Below, piece by piece: positions 1 to 8,021 of a stretch of DNA of 51,339 nucleotides; position 1 is the first letter of the stretch, and each line of letters begins with the position of its first letter. The notes under the pieces were generated by a model. It was given only the letters and a program-made list of their open reading frames with translations, had not been told where the DNA came from and ran no database searches. A program made the translations under genes and the position numbers. The DNA comes from Alphaproteobacteria bacterium (GTDB taxonomy: Bacteria; Pseudomonadota; Alphaproteobacteria; Rhizobiales; JAKIUO01), in assembly GCA_024279115.1 (NCBI GenBank), contig JAJRRW010000141.1, positions 1-51,339 on the forward strand. Reading direction: 5' to 3'.

Positions 1-44
1 CAAATCGGACCAAGCCAGCAAATCGGACCAAGCCAACAAATCGG
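1..44 (+). repeat. 18-bp direct repeat in the moaA N-terminal coding region
   Basis: caaatcggaccaagccag occurs twice back to back (second copy differs in the last base) and is followed by a partial third copy, caaatcgg. It is in frame with moaA and encodes a repeated QIGPSQ. More copies may lie left of the window. Confidence 0.85.
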
Positions 45-1041
45 CGCTGATTTAATTGATCCGTTTGGCCGTGCTGTCACTTATCTAAGAGTTTCAGTCA
101 CAGACCGTTGTGATTTTCGTTGTTCTTATTGCATGGCGGAAAACATGACCTTTCTTCCACGCAAGGACCTTTTGAGCCTCGAAGAGCTCGACCGCATCTG
201 CTCTTGTTTTGTTGGCAAGGGGGTCAAAAAGCTGCGTTTGACCGGCGGAGAGCCTCTGGTGCGCCGCAATATCATGTGGCTGGTGAAGCGATTGTCCCGC
301 CACCTTGAGAGCGGCAAGCTGGAGGAGCTGACCCTCACCACCAATGGCAGTCAGCTGGCCAAATATGCCAAGGAGCTGGCCGCTTGCGGGGTGCGCCGTG
401 TCAATATCTCTCTTGATACACTTGATCGCGTGAAGTTTCACGAGATTACCCGCCGCGATCATTTTGACAAAGTCATGCGCGGAATAGATGCCGCGCAACA
501 AGCTGGCCTGCGGGTCAAGATCAATATGGTTGCACTGAAAAACCTCAACGAGCATGAAATTATCACCATGACCCGCTGGTGTCATGAACGCGGTATGGAG
601 CTGACCTTGATTGAGACCATGCCGATGGGGGAGATTGACGGGGAGCGCTATGACAATTATCTGCCGCTGTCAGCGGTCAAGGAGCGGCTGCGTGAAAACT
701 GGACCCTGACGCCCATCGACTATCGAACAGGGGGGCCTTCGCGTTATTATGAGGTCGAACAAACCGGTGGCACGCTGGGCTTTATCACGCCGCTTAGCCA
801 CAAGTTTTGCGAAAGTTGCAACCGGGTGCGACTGACCTGCACCGGTATCTTGTATATGTGTCTGGGGCAGGATGACGCCAAGGATCTGCTGACCCCGTTG
901 CGGTCTTCGCCTCATGATCTGGCCCTGCGCGCAGCGATCGACGAAGCCATCTCGCGCAAACCCGAGGGCCATGATTTTCATATTGATCGCCGTGATCAAA
1001 AACCGGCGGTGGCCCGTCATATGAGTGTGACAGGTGGCTAG
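1..1041 (+). CDS. moaA: GTP 3',8-cyclase MoaA (5' end outside the window)
   Basis: Radical SAM enzyme that starts molybdenum cofactor synthesis by converting GTP to 3',8-cyclo-GTP in the cytoplasm. The frame is open to the left edge, so the true start lies upstream; the track's ATG at 133 is internal, because it falls after the radical SAM motif CDFRCSYC. The C-terminal second [4Fe-4S] site is visible as [12 protein letters not shown] followed by a later Cys, and the protein ends in the usual RHMSVTGG-type tail. An unusual feature is an 18-base direct repeat in the visible N-terminal part, giving QIGPSQ twice before the conserved LIDPFGR segment. It is followed closely by fdhD, mobA and mobB, which fits a cofactor operon. 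Identification is secure; the N-terminus is not. Confidence 0.96.
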   Translation, partial: QIGPSQQIGPSQQIGADLIDPFGRAVTYLRVSVTDRCDFRCSYCMAENMTFLPRKDLLSLEELDRICSCFVGKGVKKLRLTGGEPLVRRNIMWLVKRLSRHLESGKLEELTLTTNGSQLAKYAKELAACGVRRVNISLDTLDRVKFHEITRRDHFDKVMRGIDAAQQAGLRVKINMVALKNLNEHEIITMTRWCHERGMELTLIETMPMGEIDGERYDNYLPLSAVKERLRENWTLTPIDYRTGGPSRYYEVEQTGGTLGFITPLSHKFCESCNRVRLTCTGILYMCLGQDDAKDLLTPLRSSPHDLALRAAIDEAISRKPEGHDFHIDRRDQKPAVARHMSVTGG

Positions 1042-1074
1042 CAAACAGCAATAACAAGTAGAGTAAAAGTTGGT

Positions 1075-1956
1075 ATGGATGAATTCGCGCTCAGACCCGA
1101 TCCACTGGATAAAAACCTCTCGGTTGATGTGGAGGGGTTTGATCAAAACGGTCACAGCGTGACAACCACGGTTGTTGCCGAGCGGCCGCTCACCTTGTTC
1201 CTGAACGCGCAGGAAATCGTCACCATGATGACCATCGGCGATTATCCCGATCTGTTGGCGGTTGGCTATCTGCTCAATCAAAACATGCTCAAAGCAGATG
1301 ATGAGATCACAGCGATTGAACATGACAAAGACCTTGGCGCGATTGTTGTGCGCACAAAACGCAAAACCAATTACGAAGAAAAGCTGAAGAAAAAAACCCA
1401 GACCTCGGGCTGTGCGCAGGGCACCGTGTTTGGGGACCTGATGGAAGAATTTGAAGATGTGCGTCTGAACGCGCAGGCGCAGGTCCGCACCTCCTGGCTG
1501 TATGAGCTGCAAAATAAGATCAATCGCTGCCCCTCATTATATCTGAGCGCGGGAGCGATCCACGGCTGCGTCCTTTGTCGTGAGGACAAGCCTCTTTTAT
1601 ATGTCGAAGATGTAGGGCGCCATAATGCGGTGGATAAAATCGCTGGCTATATGTTTCTCAACAAGGTGGAGCCTCATGACAAGCTGTTTTATACGACCGG
1701 GCGACTGACCAGCGAGATGGTCATCAAAACCGTTAAAATGGGTATACCCGTGCTGCTGTCGCGCTCTGGTTTTACGGCTTGGGGGGTTGATCTGGCACGC
1801 CAGTCCCGGCTCACCCTGATTGGCCGCCTGCGGGGGGCAAGGTTTATCGCACTGGCTGGCAAAAACCGCCTGATCTATGATTTGCAGCCATCGAAAATGC
1901 CGCGCGAGCCTGCCAAACATCAACGAAAAGCGGGGCAGACAGATGGTGGTTGCTGA
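1075..1956 (+). CDS. fdhD: Formate dehydrogenase accessory sulfurtransferase FdhD
   Basis: FdhD passes sulfur from a cysteine desulfurase to the bis-MGD cofactor of formate dehydrogenase. The 293-residue product carries the family landmarks AERPLTLFLN, SGCAQGTVFGD, YVEDVGRHNAVDKIAGY, TGRLTSEMV and SRSGFTAWGVDLA. The Cys region near residue 113 has one cysteine (SGCAQG) rather than the CxxC loop described for E. coli; a separate HGCVLC pair lies near residues 165-168. I believe this pattern is a known FdhD subgroup, but which cysteine is catalytic cannot be read from sequence alone. The gene lies 33 bases after moaA. Its presence implies a bis-MGD formate dehydrogenase elsewhere, since none is in the window. 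Confidence 0.95.
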   Translation: MDEFALRPDPLDKNLSVDVEGFDQNGHSVTTTVVAERPLTLFLNAQEIVTMMTIGDYPDLLAVGYLLNQNMLKADDEITAIEHDKDLGAIVVRTKRKTNYEEKLKKKTQTSGCAQGTVFGDLMEEFEDVRLNAQAQVRTSWLYELQNKINRCPSLYLSAGAIHGCVLCREDKPLLYVEDVGRHNAVDKIAGYMFLNKVEPHDKLFYTTGRLTSEMVIKTVKMGIPVLLSRSGFTAWGVDLARQSRLTLIGRLRGARFIALAGKNRLIYDLQPSKMPREPAKHQRKAGQTDGGC

Positions 1957-2001
1957 TAGGCCTGGCCAGGCTGATTGGAATAGAAAGAGAGTGCGGGCTT
2001 T

Positions 2002-2631
2002 ATGACCCCCCCAAGTAAACAGACCGTCGGTATTGTGCTGGCTGGCGGGCAGGCGCGGCGCATGGGTGGCGGTGATAAATGTCTGTTGGAGATCGGCGGT
2101 CAGAGTTTGCTGGCCCGCGCCATCGAGCGGCTTTCCCCACAAGTCGCCAGTCTTGTCATCAATGCCAATGGCGAAGAAGGGCGCTTCGCCGCCTTTGAGC
2201 ACCCCGTCGTAAAAGATGTCATCGAGGGGTTTGTGGGACCACTGGCCGGGATTTTGACCGGTATGCGCTGGGCGCAAGAAAACGCACCTGGCTCGCCCTA
2301 TATCATCACGGTGGCCTCGGATACACCGTTTTTCCCCCATGATCTGACCAGCAAACTTGCGCGCGCGGTCGGCGAGGAAGAGGCGATGATTGTCCTTGCC
2401 GCTTCCAACGGGCGCGTGCATCCGGTATTTGGCTTGTGGCCTGTGGCGCTGGCCGATGATCTGGAACAAGCACTGCTTTTGGGGGTGCGAAAAATCCTCG
2501 ATTGGACGGATAGGCACAAAATGGTCGAGGTGGTTTTTGAGTCTGTCGATGCCGGCATGGATCCGTGTTTTAATGTCAACCGACCAGAGGATCTGGCCCG
2601 GGCCGAATTGATCGCGGAGAAGGTGGAATGA
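2002..2631 (+). CDS. mobA: Molybdenum cofactor guanylyltransferase MobA
   Basis: MobA transfers GMP from GTP to Mo-molybdopterin to form the MGD cofactor. The 209-residue protein begins with the nucleotidyltransferase motif VLAGGQARRMGGGDK, has a PLAGILTGM segment and a DTPFFP metal-binding region, and ends with FNVNRPEDLARAE, all typical of the family. Length is normal. It follows fdhD by about 45 bases and overlaps the mobB start by four bases (ATGA), so the two are probably translationally coupled. Confidence 0.95.
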   Translation: MTPPSKQTVGIVLAGGQARRMGGGDKCLLEIGGQSLLARAIERLSPQVASLVINANGEEGRFAAFEHPVVKDVIEGFVGPLAGILTGMRWAQENAPGSPYIITVASDTPFFPHDLTSKLARAVGEEEAMIVLAASNGRVHPVFGLWPVALADDLEQALLLGVRKILDWTDRHKMVEVVFESVDAGMDPCFNVNRPEDLARAELIAEKVE

Positions 2632-3152
2632 GCGAGCCTCGATTGATCGGTATTGTGGGATGGAAAAATTCAGGCAAGCCAACATTGGTGGCGCGTCTTG
2701 TTGAAGAGTTTTGCGCACGCGGGCTGACGGTTTCAGCGATTAAGCACGCTCACAACCAGTTTGATATTGATCATACAGGGCGCGATTCATGCCAGATGCG
2801 CGAGGCAGGAGCCTATCAGATTGCGCTGGTCTCACAGCGGCGCTGGGCCTTGATGACCGAGTTGCGCGGTGAGGATCCACCAACGCTTGCTCAAACCATC
2901 GACAGTCTGGACCCTTGTGACCTCATTCTGGTAGAAGGCTATAAAAATGAGCGGCACAAAAAGATTGAAGTGCGGGGAGACACCTCCCTCAATCAACAGG
3001 CCTTGGCCCCCGGCGACCCCTCAATCATTGCGGTGGCGACCTGCTCGGGCGCCGCTGAAGATGAGCTTCCCTGCTTTGATCGCAATTGCGTTACGCAGAT
3101 CGCCGACTTTATCGCAGAAATTTGCGAACTGGATCTGCTCGCGGTAAAGTAG
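2628..3152 (+). CDS. mobB: Molybdopterin-guanine dinucleotide biosynthesis adapter MobB
   Basis: MobB is a P-loop GTP-binding partner of MobA in MGD formation. The 174-residue protein shows the family pattern GIVGWKNSGK at the N-terminus, IKHAHNQFDIDHTGRDS and LILVEGYKNERHKKIEV. An oddity is the P-loop, which reads GWKNSGKPTL, whereas the family norm is GKTT; the residue after the P-loop lysine is proline (codon cca) instead of Ser/Thr, a position that normally helps to bind magnesium. A base substitution (aca to cca) would explain it. The gene overlaps mobA and ends 11 bases before the convergent DUF3306 gene. Confidence 0.93.
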   Translation: MSEPRLIGIVGWKNSGKPTLVARLVEEFCARGLTVSAIKHAHNQFDIDHTGRDSCQMREAGAYQIALVSQRRWALMTELRGEDPPTLAQTIDSLDPCDLILVEGYKNERHKKIEVRGDTSLNQQALAPGDPSIIAVATCSGAAEDELPCFDRNCVTQIADFIAEICELDLLAVK

Positions 3153-3163
3153 CAGGTAATGCT

Positions 3164-3850
3164 TCAGGATGTTTTGAGTGGTTTTACGACAAGATTAGCT
3201 TGCGTTTTGGCGTCAATAGATACGGCCACGGGCCTTTCGCCCTGTTCGTCCCGGTCGAGTTTATCGAGTTGGTTTTGGTCATCAACTATTTCGGCGATGG
3301 CGTCGTCTTCGCCATTCTCCTGGCCGTTCTCTTGGCCGTCGTCAGGCGTTGCGGTTTCTACCTCCTGGTCGCTCTCTAGCTGCTCTTCTTCCTTCGCAGT
3401 CATATAGCCCTTGCCGACATTCCAGGCAGATTCTATGCCTTTGGTGATGACGGCGGCATCGGTAAAATCTTCATCATAATCATTGAGACCATCAAGATTC
3501 GCGAAGACAGGATCGGAATTCCACAGGGCGCGCAGGGCACGCCTCTTGACCATTTCGGGAACATTATTGGCCATGAAGCGGGTGTAATCGCTGTCATAGT
3601 CAAGCGCTTCGAAATCCACATCGGCAAAATTCTCGGCGTCGCTTTCGCTTTCTGAATGCGAGGATGTTTGCGGCTCCAGGTTCTTTTCATCTGGATTGTC
3701 GCCAAGGTCATCTGGGGCCGCTGATGGCGGGTCTGGTTCAGGGGCGCTGGATAAGGCGGCAGCTTCAATCGGTAATTTGCCTTCTTGCACCAGCAATTTT
3801 CTGTGTGACCAGCGGGACAGGGGACTGTCAGTTTTTTTCGTCGTCATCAT
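3164..3850 (-). CDS. DUF3306 protein, formate dehydrogenase cluster accessory
   Basis: The product matches the DUF3306 family by its N-terminal SPLSRWSHRK and the strongly conserved core VDFEALDYDSDYTRFMANNVPEMVKRRALRALW followed by DPVFANLDGLNDYDEDFTDA. The track ORF is longer; I chose the ATG at 3850 (MMTTKKTDSPLSRW) because the earlier residues are a shadow of the overlapping DUF3305 gene. The C-terminal third is acidic, low-complexity and probably disordered. The family has no established biochemical function to my knowledge; it is repeatedly found with DUF3305 and formate dehydrogenase accessory genes. It overlaps the end of DUF3305, consistent with co-transcription. Confidence 0.9.
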   Translation of the reverse strand: MMTTKKTDSPLSRWSHRKLLVQEGKLPIEAAALSSAPEPDPPSAAPDDLGDNPDEKNLEPQTSSHSESESDAENFADVDFEALDYDSDYTRFMANNVPEMVKRRALRALWNSDPVFANLDGLNDYDEDFTDAAVITKGIESAWNVGKGYMTAKEEEQLESDQEVETATPDDGQENGQENGEDDAIAEIVDDQNQLDKLDRDEQGERPVAVSIDAKTQANLVVKPLKTS

Positions 3851-4382
3851 TGATGCTCCCGCGTGCGCGCTGTCTGGTTTCAAAGATCGGCTCCTGGCCA
3901 AATTTATGTTCCTCAACATCGAGCTTGTCGCGCTTGCGCTTGCGAAATGTCTCGTCATGATGGTGCTTGGCGGTAAAGCTTTTCAGCTGATCAACAAGCG
4001 CCGCTGGCATCGGCAATCGCTCGACAATATCCTCTCCTGTGTCGAGATAGTCCGCCGCCTCATAGGGCGACGCGGTGACCAGATGGACATCGAGCGGGAC
4101 ATCTTCCAGACTGTCATCATTTTCGCGCAAAACCACATAGATAGAGGGTTCTGGATCATTGAGATTGGCCATGTAAGCCGCTGTTTCGCCGCGAAACAAT
4201 TGCAACTTGGCGGAGACGATATAGTGGGTGGAGTTTTCACTGCTAGAAAGTTCTTTCCAGTTGATATTGGCGGGGAATTGAAGAGCAATGCCATTGGCCT
4301 TCCAGATATGGTCGACCCAGGGATTGTCGAAGGCCTCTTTGGCCATAATGACGCCGATTGGTATTGTTTTTGAGCGTTCCAT
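3828..4382 (-). CDS. DUF3305 protein, formate dehydrogenase cluster accessory
   Basis: A soluble protein of about 184 residues with DUF3305 hallmarks: TIPIGVIMAKEAFDNPWVDHIWK at the N-terminus and LDVHLVTASPYEAADYLDTGEDIVERLPMPAALVD, then HHHDETFRKRKRDK. The track start at 4526 is rejected because its first 48 residues mirror the promoter and start of the divergent ferredoxin gene. The ATG at 4382 has a GGAGAG element upstream. It overlaps the DUF3306 gene downstream. No function is known; co-occurrence with fdhD and mobAB suggests a role in maturation of a molybdenum or tungsten formate dehydrogenase, which is inference. Confidence 0.9.
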   Translation of the reverse strand: MERSKTIPIGVIMAKEAFDNPWVDHIWKANGIALQFPANINWKELSSSENSTHYIVSAKLQLFRGETAAYMANLNDPEPSIYVVLRENDDSLEDVPLDVHLVTASPYEAADYLDTGEDIVERLPMPAALVDQLKSFTAKHHHDETFRKRKRDKLDVEEHKFGQEPIFETRQRARGSINDDDEKN

Positions 4383-4491
4383 TATACTACCATCTCTCCA
4401 ATCGCTATGATAAGTTAGACTTGAAACTACTTTGTAAATCCTACGAAAATACAGGGCAAGGCACAAGGGTAATACAACAAGGACACCTAAA

Positions 4492-6549
4492 ATGACGACC
4501 AAAAAGCTCGCAAGAAAGCTGCTCATTTGTGATTGTGATCAGACCATGCCGCTCAATGGTGCCAAGCTGTCCTTGGCGCTTGGCTTGCCAGATAACTTGT
4601 TTGTCAACTCCTCCTTGTGTCGTTCGCAAATCGATAATTTTCGCGGCGCTCTTTGCAAAAATGAGCGTTTGCTGGTGGCCTGTACGCAAGAAGCACCATT
4701 GTTTCATGAAATTGCCAGCGACCAGGAGGATGGCTGCGGCGCAGAAAATGTCAGCTTCGTCAATATTCGCGAATTGGCGGGGTGGTCGGATGAGGCTGAC
4801 AAGGCGCAGCCTAAAATGGTCGCGCTGCTTCAAACCAGTGATTTGCCATCAAGTCCTGCCAGATTGATGACCCTGCGCTCAAGCGGCCATTGCCTGGTTT
4901 ATGGCAGGGGCCAGATCGCCTATGATACCGCGCTCAAATTATCGCAGCGCTTGAGTGTCACTCTCATTCTTGTTGACGCGGATGATTTGATGCTGCCCTC
5001 GACCAATCTGTTTCCCATGGCCATCGGCAAAATCGAAAAGCTGCAAGGAGCGCTTGGCGGTTTCGAGATAACCATCGCCGATTATGCTACATCTTCTCCC
5101 TCCTCGCGTGCCGTGGCGTCCTTTGGCAAGGAGCGCACCAGAATGGAACTTTCGTGCGATGTTGTTTTTGATCTCTCAAAGGGAGTGCCTTTGATCACCA
5201 GCGCGGTGCCGCGCGATGGCTATGTGCGAGCCGACCCGGAGCAGGCCGGTGAACTGGCAAGTTCAATGTATGACATCGCCGATTTTGTCGGAGAATTCGA
5301 AAAGCCGATCTATGTCGACTATGAGAAAGGTATTTGCGCCCATGGACGAAGCGGCAAGGTGGGGTGTACAAAATGCCTCGATCATTGTCCCGCATCGGCC
5401 ATAAGTTCTGCGGGCGATTTTGTACATATTGATAGTGCGGTCTGCGGCGGCTGCGGAAATTGCCATGCCTTGTGCCCCACCGGTGCCATTCAATATACCT
5501 ATCCCCGGCTTGATGAGCTTGTCACCCGTCTTCAGAAATTGCTGACGGCTTATCGGCACGCCAAGGGAAGCAACCCTGTGGTGCTTTTTTGTGATGAAGC
5601 CCATGGCCTGCCATTAATTGCTGCCCTGTCGCGCTATGGCAAAGGATTGCCAGCCAATGTGCTGCCGGTCTCCCTGCATTCCGTGCTGGCGCTTGGTCAT
5701 GAAACATTATTGGCCGCATTTGCGGCGGGGGCCGCTCATGTATCTGTGTTGGTGCCACCAGCGCGGCGCCAGGAGCTTGGCGCTCTGAATGATCAGCTGG
5801 GCCTTTGCAATAGGGTTTTGGAACAGCTTGATTTCGTGGACAGTCCGCAAGGTGGGTTGCAGGCCGAGATGTTGATCGAACAAGACCCGTTCGCGCTGGA
5901 AACCGCTTTATATGAGTTGCCAGCCAGAAAGCCGATTGGCGCCAATTCGTTCACCGCGACCGGCAGCAAACGCGACATCGCCCATATGGCTTTCAGCGCC
6001 CTGTTTGAGGCATCTTCACTGGCCAATGAGCAAATCGACCTGCCAGACGGTGCCCCCTATGGCATTGTGCGGGTTGATAGTGCGAGTTGCACCTTGTGTC
6101 TGGCCTGCGTTGGCAGTTGTCCGGCCCATGCGCTGCTTGATGGAACAGAACATCCTCAATTGCGGTTCCATGAGCGAAATTGCGTGCAGTGTGGCTTGTG
6201 TGCGGCGACATGCCCGGAAAGCGCCATCACGCTTGAGCCGCGCTATAATTTTTCACAACATGTGCAATCAGCCATTGTTCTTCACGAGGACGAGCCGTTT
6301 GAGTGCCTCCGCTGCAACAAGCCATTTGGCTCCAGACAGGCCATTTTGCGGGTCTCGTCTATTCTGGCTGGCAAAAACCCGATGTTGCAAACCGGCCCCC
6401 AGCTCGACTTGCTGAAAATGTGCGATGATTGCCGGGTGATTGCGCAAACCGAAATCAGCGATAACCCCATGGCCATGGGAGAGGTGCCACAGGTGCGTAC
6501 AACCGAGGATTATCTGAATGGTGGGAAACCTGACGGGGACGAAAAGTGA
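4492..6549 (+). CDS. Multi-cluster 4Fe-4S protein of the formate dehydrogenase accessory locus
   Basis: A 685-residue cytoplasmic iron-sulfur protein. The middle has CAHGRSGKVGCTKCLDHCP followed by CGGCGNCHALCP, giving two clusters in an HdrA-like arrangement. A second ferredoxin pair follows: CTLCLACVGSCP and CVQCGLCAATCP. Two more CxxC pairs (CLRC near residue 604 and CDDC near residue 644) may bind metal. No signal peptide or membrane segment is evident. SD AAGGA precedes the ATG. It is divergent from DUF3305, sharing about 110 bases of upstream DNA. Proteins of this layout accompany DUF3305/DUF3306 in alphaproteobacterial formate dehydrogenase loci; an electron-transfer or maturation role is inferred. 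Confidence 0.88.
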   Translation: MTTKKLARKLLICDCDQTMPLNGAKLSLALGLPDNLFVNSSLCRSQIDNFRGALCKNERLLVACTQEAPLFHEIASDQEDGCGAENVSFVNIRELAGWSDEADKAQPKMVALLQTSDLPSSPARLMTLRSSGHCLVYGRGQIAYDTALKLSQRLSVTLILVDADDLMLPSTNLFPMAIGKIEKLQGALGGFEITIADYATSSPSSRAVASFGKERTRMELSCDVVFDLSKGVPLITSAVPRDGYVRADPEQAGELASSMYDIADFVGEFEKPIYVDYEKGICAHGRSGKVGCTKCLDHCPASAISSAGDFVHIDSAVCGGCGNCHALCPTGAIQYTYPRLDELVTRLQKLLTAYRHAKGSNPVVLFCDEAHGLPLIAALSRYGKGLPANVLPVSLHSVLALGHETLLAAFAAGAAHVSVLVPPARRQELGALNDQLGLCNRVLEQLDFVDSPQGGLQAEMLIEQDPFALETALYELPARKPIGANSFTATGSKRDIAHMAFSALFEASSLANEQIDLPDGAPYGIVRVDSASCTLCLACVGSCPAHALLDGTEHPQLRFHERNCVQCGLCAATCPESAITLEPRYNFSQHVQSAIVLHEDEPFECLRCNKPFGSRQAILRVSSILAGKNPMLQTGPQLDLLKMCDDCRVIAQTEISDNPMAMGEVPQVRTTEDYLNGGKPDGDEK

Positions 6550-6633
6550 GGGTGGTTCTAGCGCACCATGCTTGTTTGATGATTTTCATGTCTCATCTGT
6601 AAAGATGGAGCCGTATAGTAACATGACCGCTCG

Positions 6634-6720
6634 CCGGGCTTGCCCTGGGGTCCAGGGGCCACGCTTCTTGCTCTTTCCATGGTTTACCACCCGCTGCCCT
6701 GGATCCCGGGGCAAGCCCGG
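6634..6720. repeat. Long imperfect palindromic repeat (REP-like), intergenic
   Basis: CCGGGCTTGCCCTGGGGTCCAGGG at 6634-6657 and ccctggatcccggggcaagcccgg at 6697-6720 pair at 22 of 24 positions around a 39-base spacer. The gene-free stretch between the ferredoxin gene and the ligase-like gene (6550-6783) holds little else. A related right arm recurs near 51102. GC-rich palindromes of this type are dispersed in alphaproteobacterial genomes. It could also act as a transcription stop for the ferredoxin gene. Confidence 0.8.
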
Positions 6721-6783
6721 GAAGCGTCAGGGGTAGGGGGGGGAACAAATTGCGATACCTATCAATTCAAGAGAGGCAGACCA

Positions 6784-7527
6784 CTAGTACAAATCGCTGA
6801 ACAATTTGAATTGATTGATCAAAAAAGTGGTTTTGATCTTGCCGCCTGGCAGTTCGATGAGCAGATTTCCGCCATCGTCGATGCCCGCTGGTTTGCCTGT
6901 GAGGACGTCATTATTGAGTTCGAACTGGCAAGCGGCGTTGGCTGGCTGAAGGCGCAAGCCCCACATTCTTTGATAGTTTGAAAGACCGTCATTCTGCCAG
7001 CCATCAATGGCGGCAAGAAGGTGCCGGCACAAGGTCTCAATCAGCTCGTTTGAGGTGAGGTTGGGGCAGCCTTCTTCGTCAAGAGTGGTCATCTCGGGGT
7101 TTGCACCTGGTTCGTCATGGTCTGGATCATGACGCAGGCGAATGGAAAAGCCGATCACCAGCCGGTCTGGAACATCATCAGCCGCCAGCGAGCTGATGGC
7201 CGCGCGGGTCCTGGCAATCTTGCCGCCATTGGCTCGCACCTGTGAGGGCCAGTCATAGGTGATGGCAACTTTTGGTGGAGCGAGTGTGGCCAGGCAGTTG
7301 CCCAAAGCATCCATGACAACAGGCAATATCTGGCAGGCTTTGGCGGGTTTGTCTTCGGGTTCAAGCACAATGGCCAGTTCGACGAGAAAATCATCTACCC
7401 GCCAGAAAATATCCCCGGCACACGCTTTTTGTTGTGCGGCCAGCTGACACGCTGTTTCAAAACTGTCTTCTTCCAGCAATAAGGCGTGCCCGGTAAGTAA
7501 GGAGGGGAATGTTGGAAAAGAGGACAT
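6784..7527 (-). CDS. Biotin/lipoate A/B protein ligase-like protein
   Basis: A 247-residue protein resembling the biotin/lipoate A/B ligase-like family associated with formate dehydrogenase loci (DUF4444-type C-terminus). Supporting segments are FWRVDDFLVELAIVLEPEDK, a conserved PPKVAITYDWPSQVRANGGKIARTR core, LVIGFSIRLR, and the C-terminal GGNLLIELPGGKIKTTFL. Whether it ligates a lipoyl or biotinyl group is unknown. It lies downstream of the DUF6494 gene on the same strand, probably in one operon. Its job in the locus is inferred from neighbours only. Confidence 0.82.
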   Translation of the reverse strand: MSSFPTFPSLLTGHALLLEEDSFETACQLAAQQKACAGDIFWRVDDFLVELAIVLEPEDKPAKACQILPVVMDALGNCLATLAPPKVAITYDWPSQVRANGGKIARTRAAISSLAADDVPDRLVIGFSIRLRHDPDHDEPGANPEMTTLDEEGCPNLTSNELIETLCRHLLAAIDGWQNDGLSNYQRMWGLRLQPANAACQFELNNDVLTGKPAGIDDGGNLLIELPGGKIKTTFLINQFKLFSDLY

Positions 7528-7593
7528 GGGTGATACAGGTCGTTTCGCTTTGTGGTTGGTCCAGGGCCGGCAACAGCCCTGGAAAATATTGGT

Positions 7594-7788
7594 TCAAGAC
7601 AGCTCAATCTTTCCTTCAATGACGTGATTGAGATCTGTCCCCTCTGCCGTGAGTACCATTTTCAGTTTCAAAGAACCGTCCTGCTCATCGCCAAGGGCAT
7701 TGATGGTCTGTTCGATCTGTTTTTGCGATGTGACCCCAACCTGCTTGAGAAATTTACGGATCGCCATGTTCAGTCTGTCTTCATCCAT
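7594..7788 (-). CDS. Small DUF6494 family protein
   Basis: A 64-residue protein beginning MDEDRLNMAIRKFLKQVGVTSQKQIEQTI and ending in a short beta-rich part, which fits the DUF6494 family. The track ORF starts further upstream; I chose the ATG at 7788 because an AAGGAGAG ribosome site lies directly before it and similarity begins there. The family has no known function and tends to occur with formate dehydrogenase and DUF3305/3306 genes. It precedes the ligase-like gene with a gap of about 66 bases. Confidence 0.85.
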   Translation of the reverse strand: MDEDRLNMAIRKFLKQVGVTSQKQIEQTINALGDEQDGSLKLKMVLTAEGTDLNHVIEGKIELS

Positions 7789-7818
7789 GATGCACTCTCC
7801 TTGATGGTATAATGGTTC

Positions 7819-7848
7819 ACCTTGTTTATAGGTTTGTTTCAACAAGGT
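7819..7848. promoter_or_regulatory. Candidate operator, inverted repeat ACCTTGTT-N14-AACAAGGT
   Basis: A perfect 8-base inverted repeat in the divergent region between the DUF6494 gene and tupB, 31 bases from the DUF6494 start. It encloses a tighter TTGTT-TC-AACAA inverted repeat. The same half-site AACAAGGT recurs at 7943. The regulator is unknown. Confidence 0.45.
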
Positions 7849-7931
7849 TTCAATTCCAATGGCCCTGTTTTGATGTCTTGCGGGTGTCTGGAACAAGATT
7901 TATCGCTTGGCCTATCCCTGCGATGGTCGAA

Positions 7932-7950
7932 ACCTTTGTTGTAACAAGGT
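7932..7950. promoter_or_regulatory. Candidate operator, second copy ACCTTtGTT-GT-AACAAGGT
   Basis: A near-palindrome that repeats the AACAAGGT half-site found at 7841, with an extra T in the left arm. It lies 127 bases upstream of tupB, about 100 bases from the first copy. Two spaced copies between divergent metal-related operons suggest a shared regulator; this is inference. Confidence 0.42.
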
Positions 7951-8021
7951 GTTTACGCAGTATGCGCTTTGGATGCAAAGACGGCAAGTTGAAGCATTGC
8001 TGGTGATAAAATAGGCTATAC

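Noticed and set aside
94-585. Minus-strand ORF of 163 residues over moaA
   Set aside because: It is a shadow of moaA; no recognisable family and no ribosome site.
670-1512. Minus-strand ORF of 280 residues over moaA and fdhD
   Set aside because: Shadow of two confidently identified genes in opposite orientation.
1597-2718. Minus-strand ORF of 373 residues over fdhD, mobA and mobB
   Set aside because: Long but antisense to three well-supported genes; sequence resembles no family.
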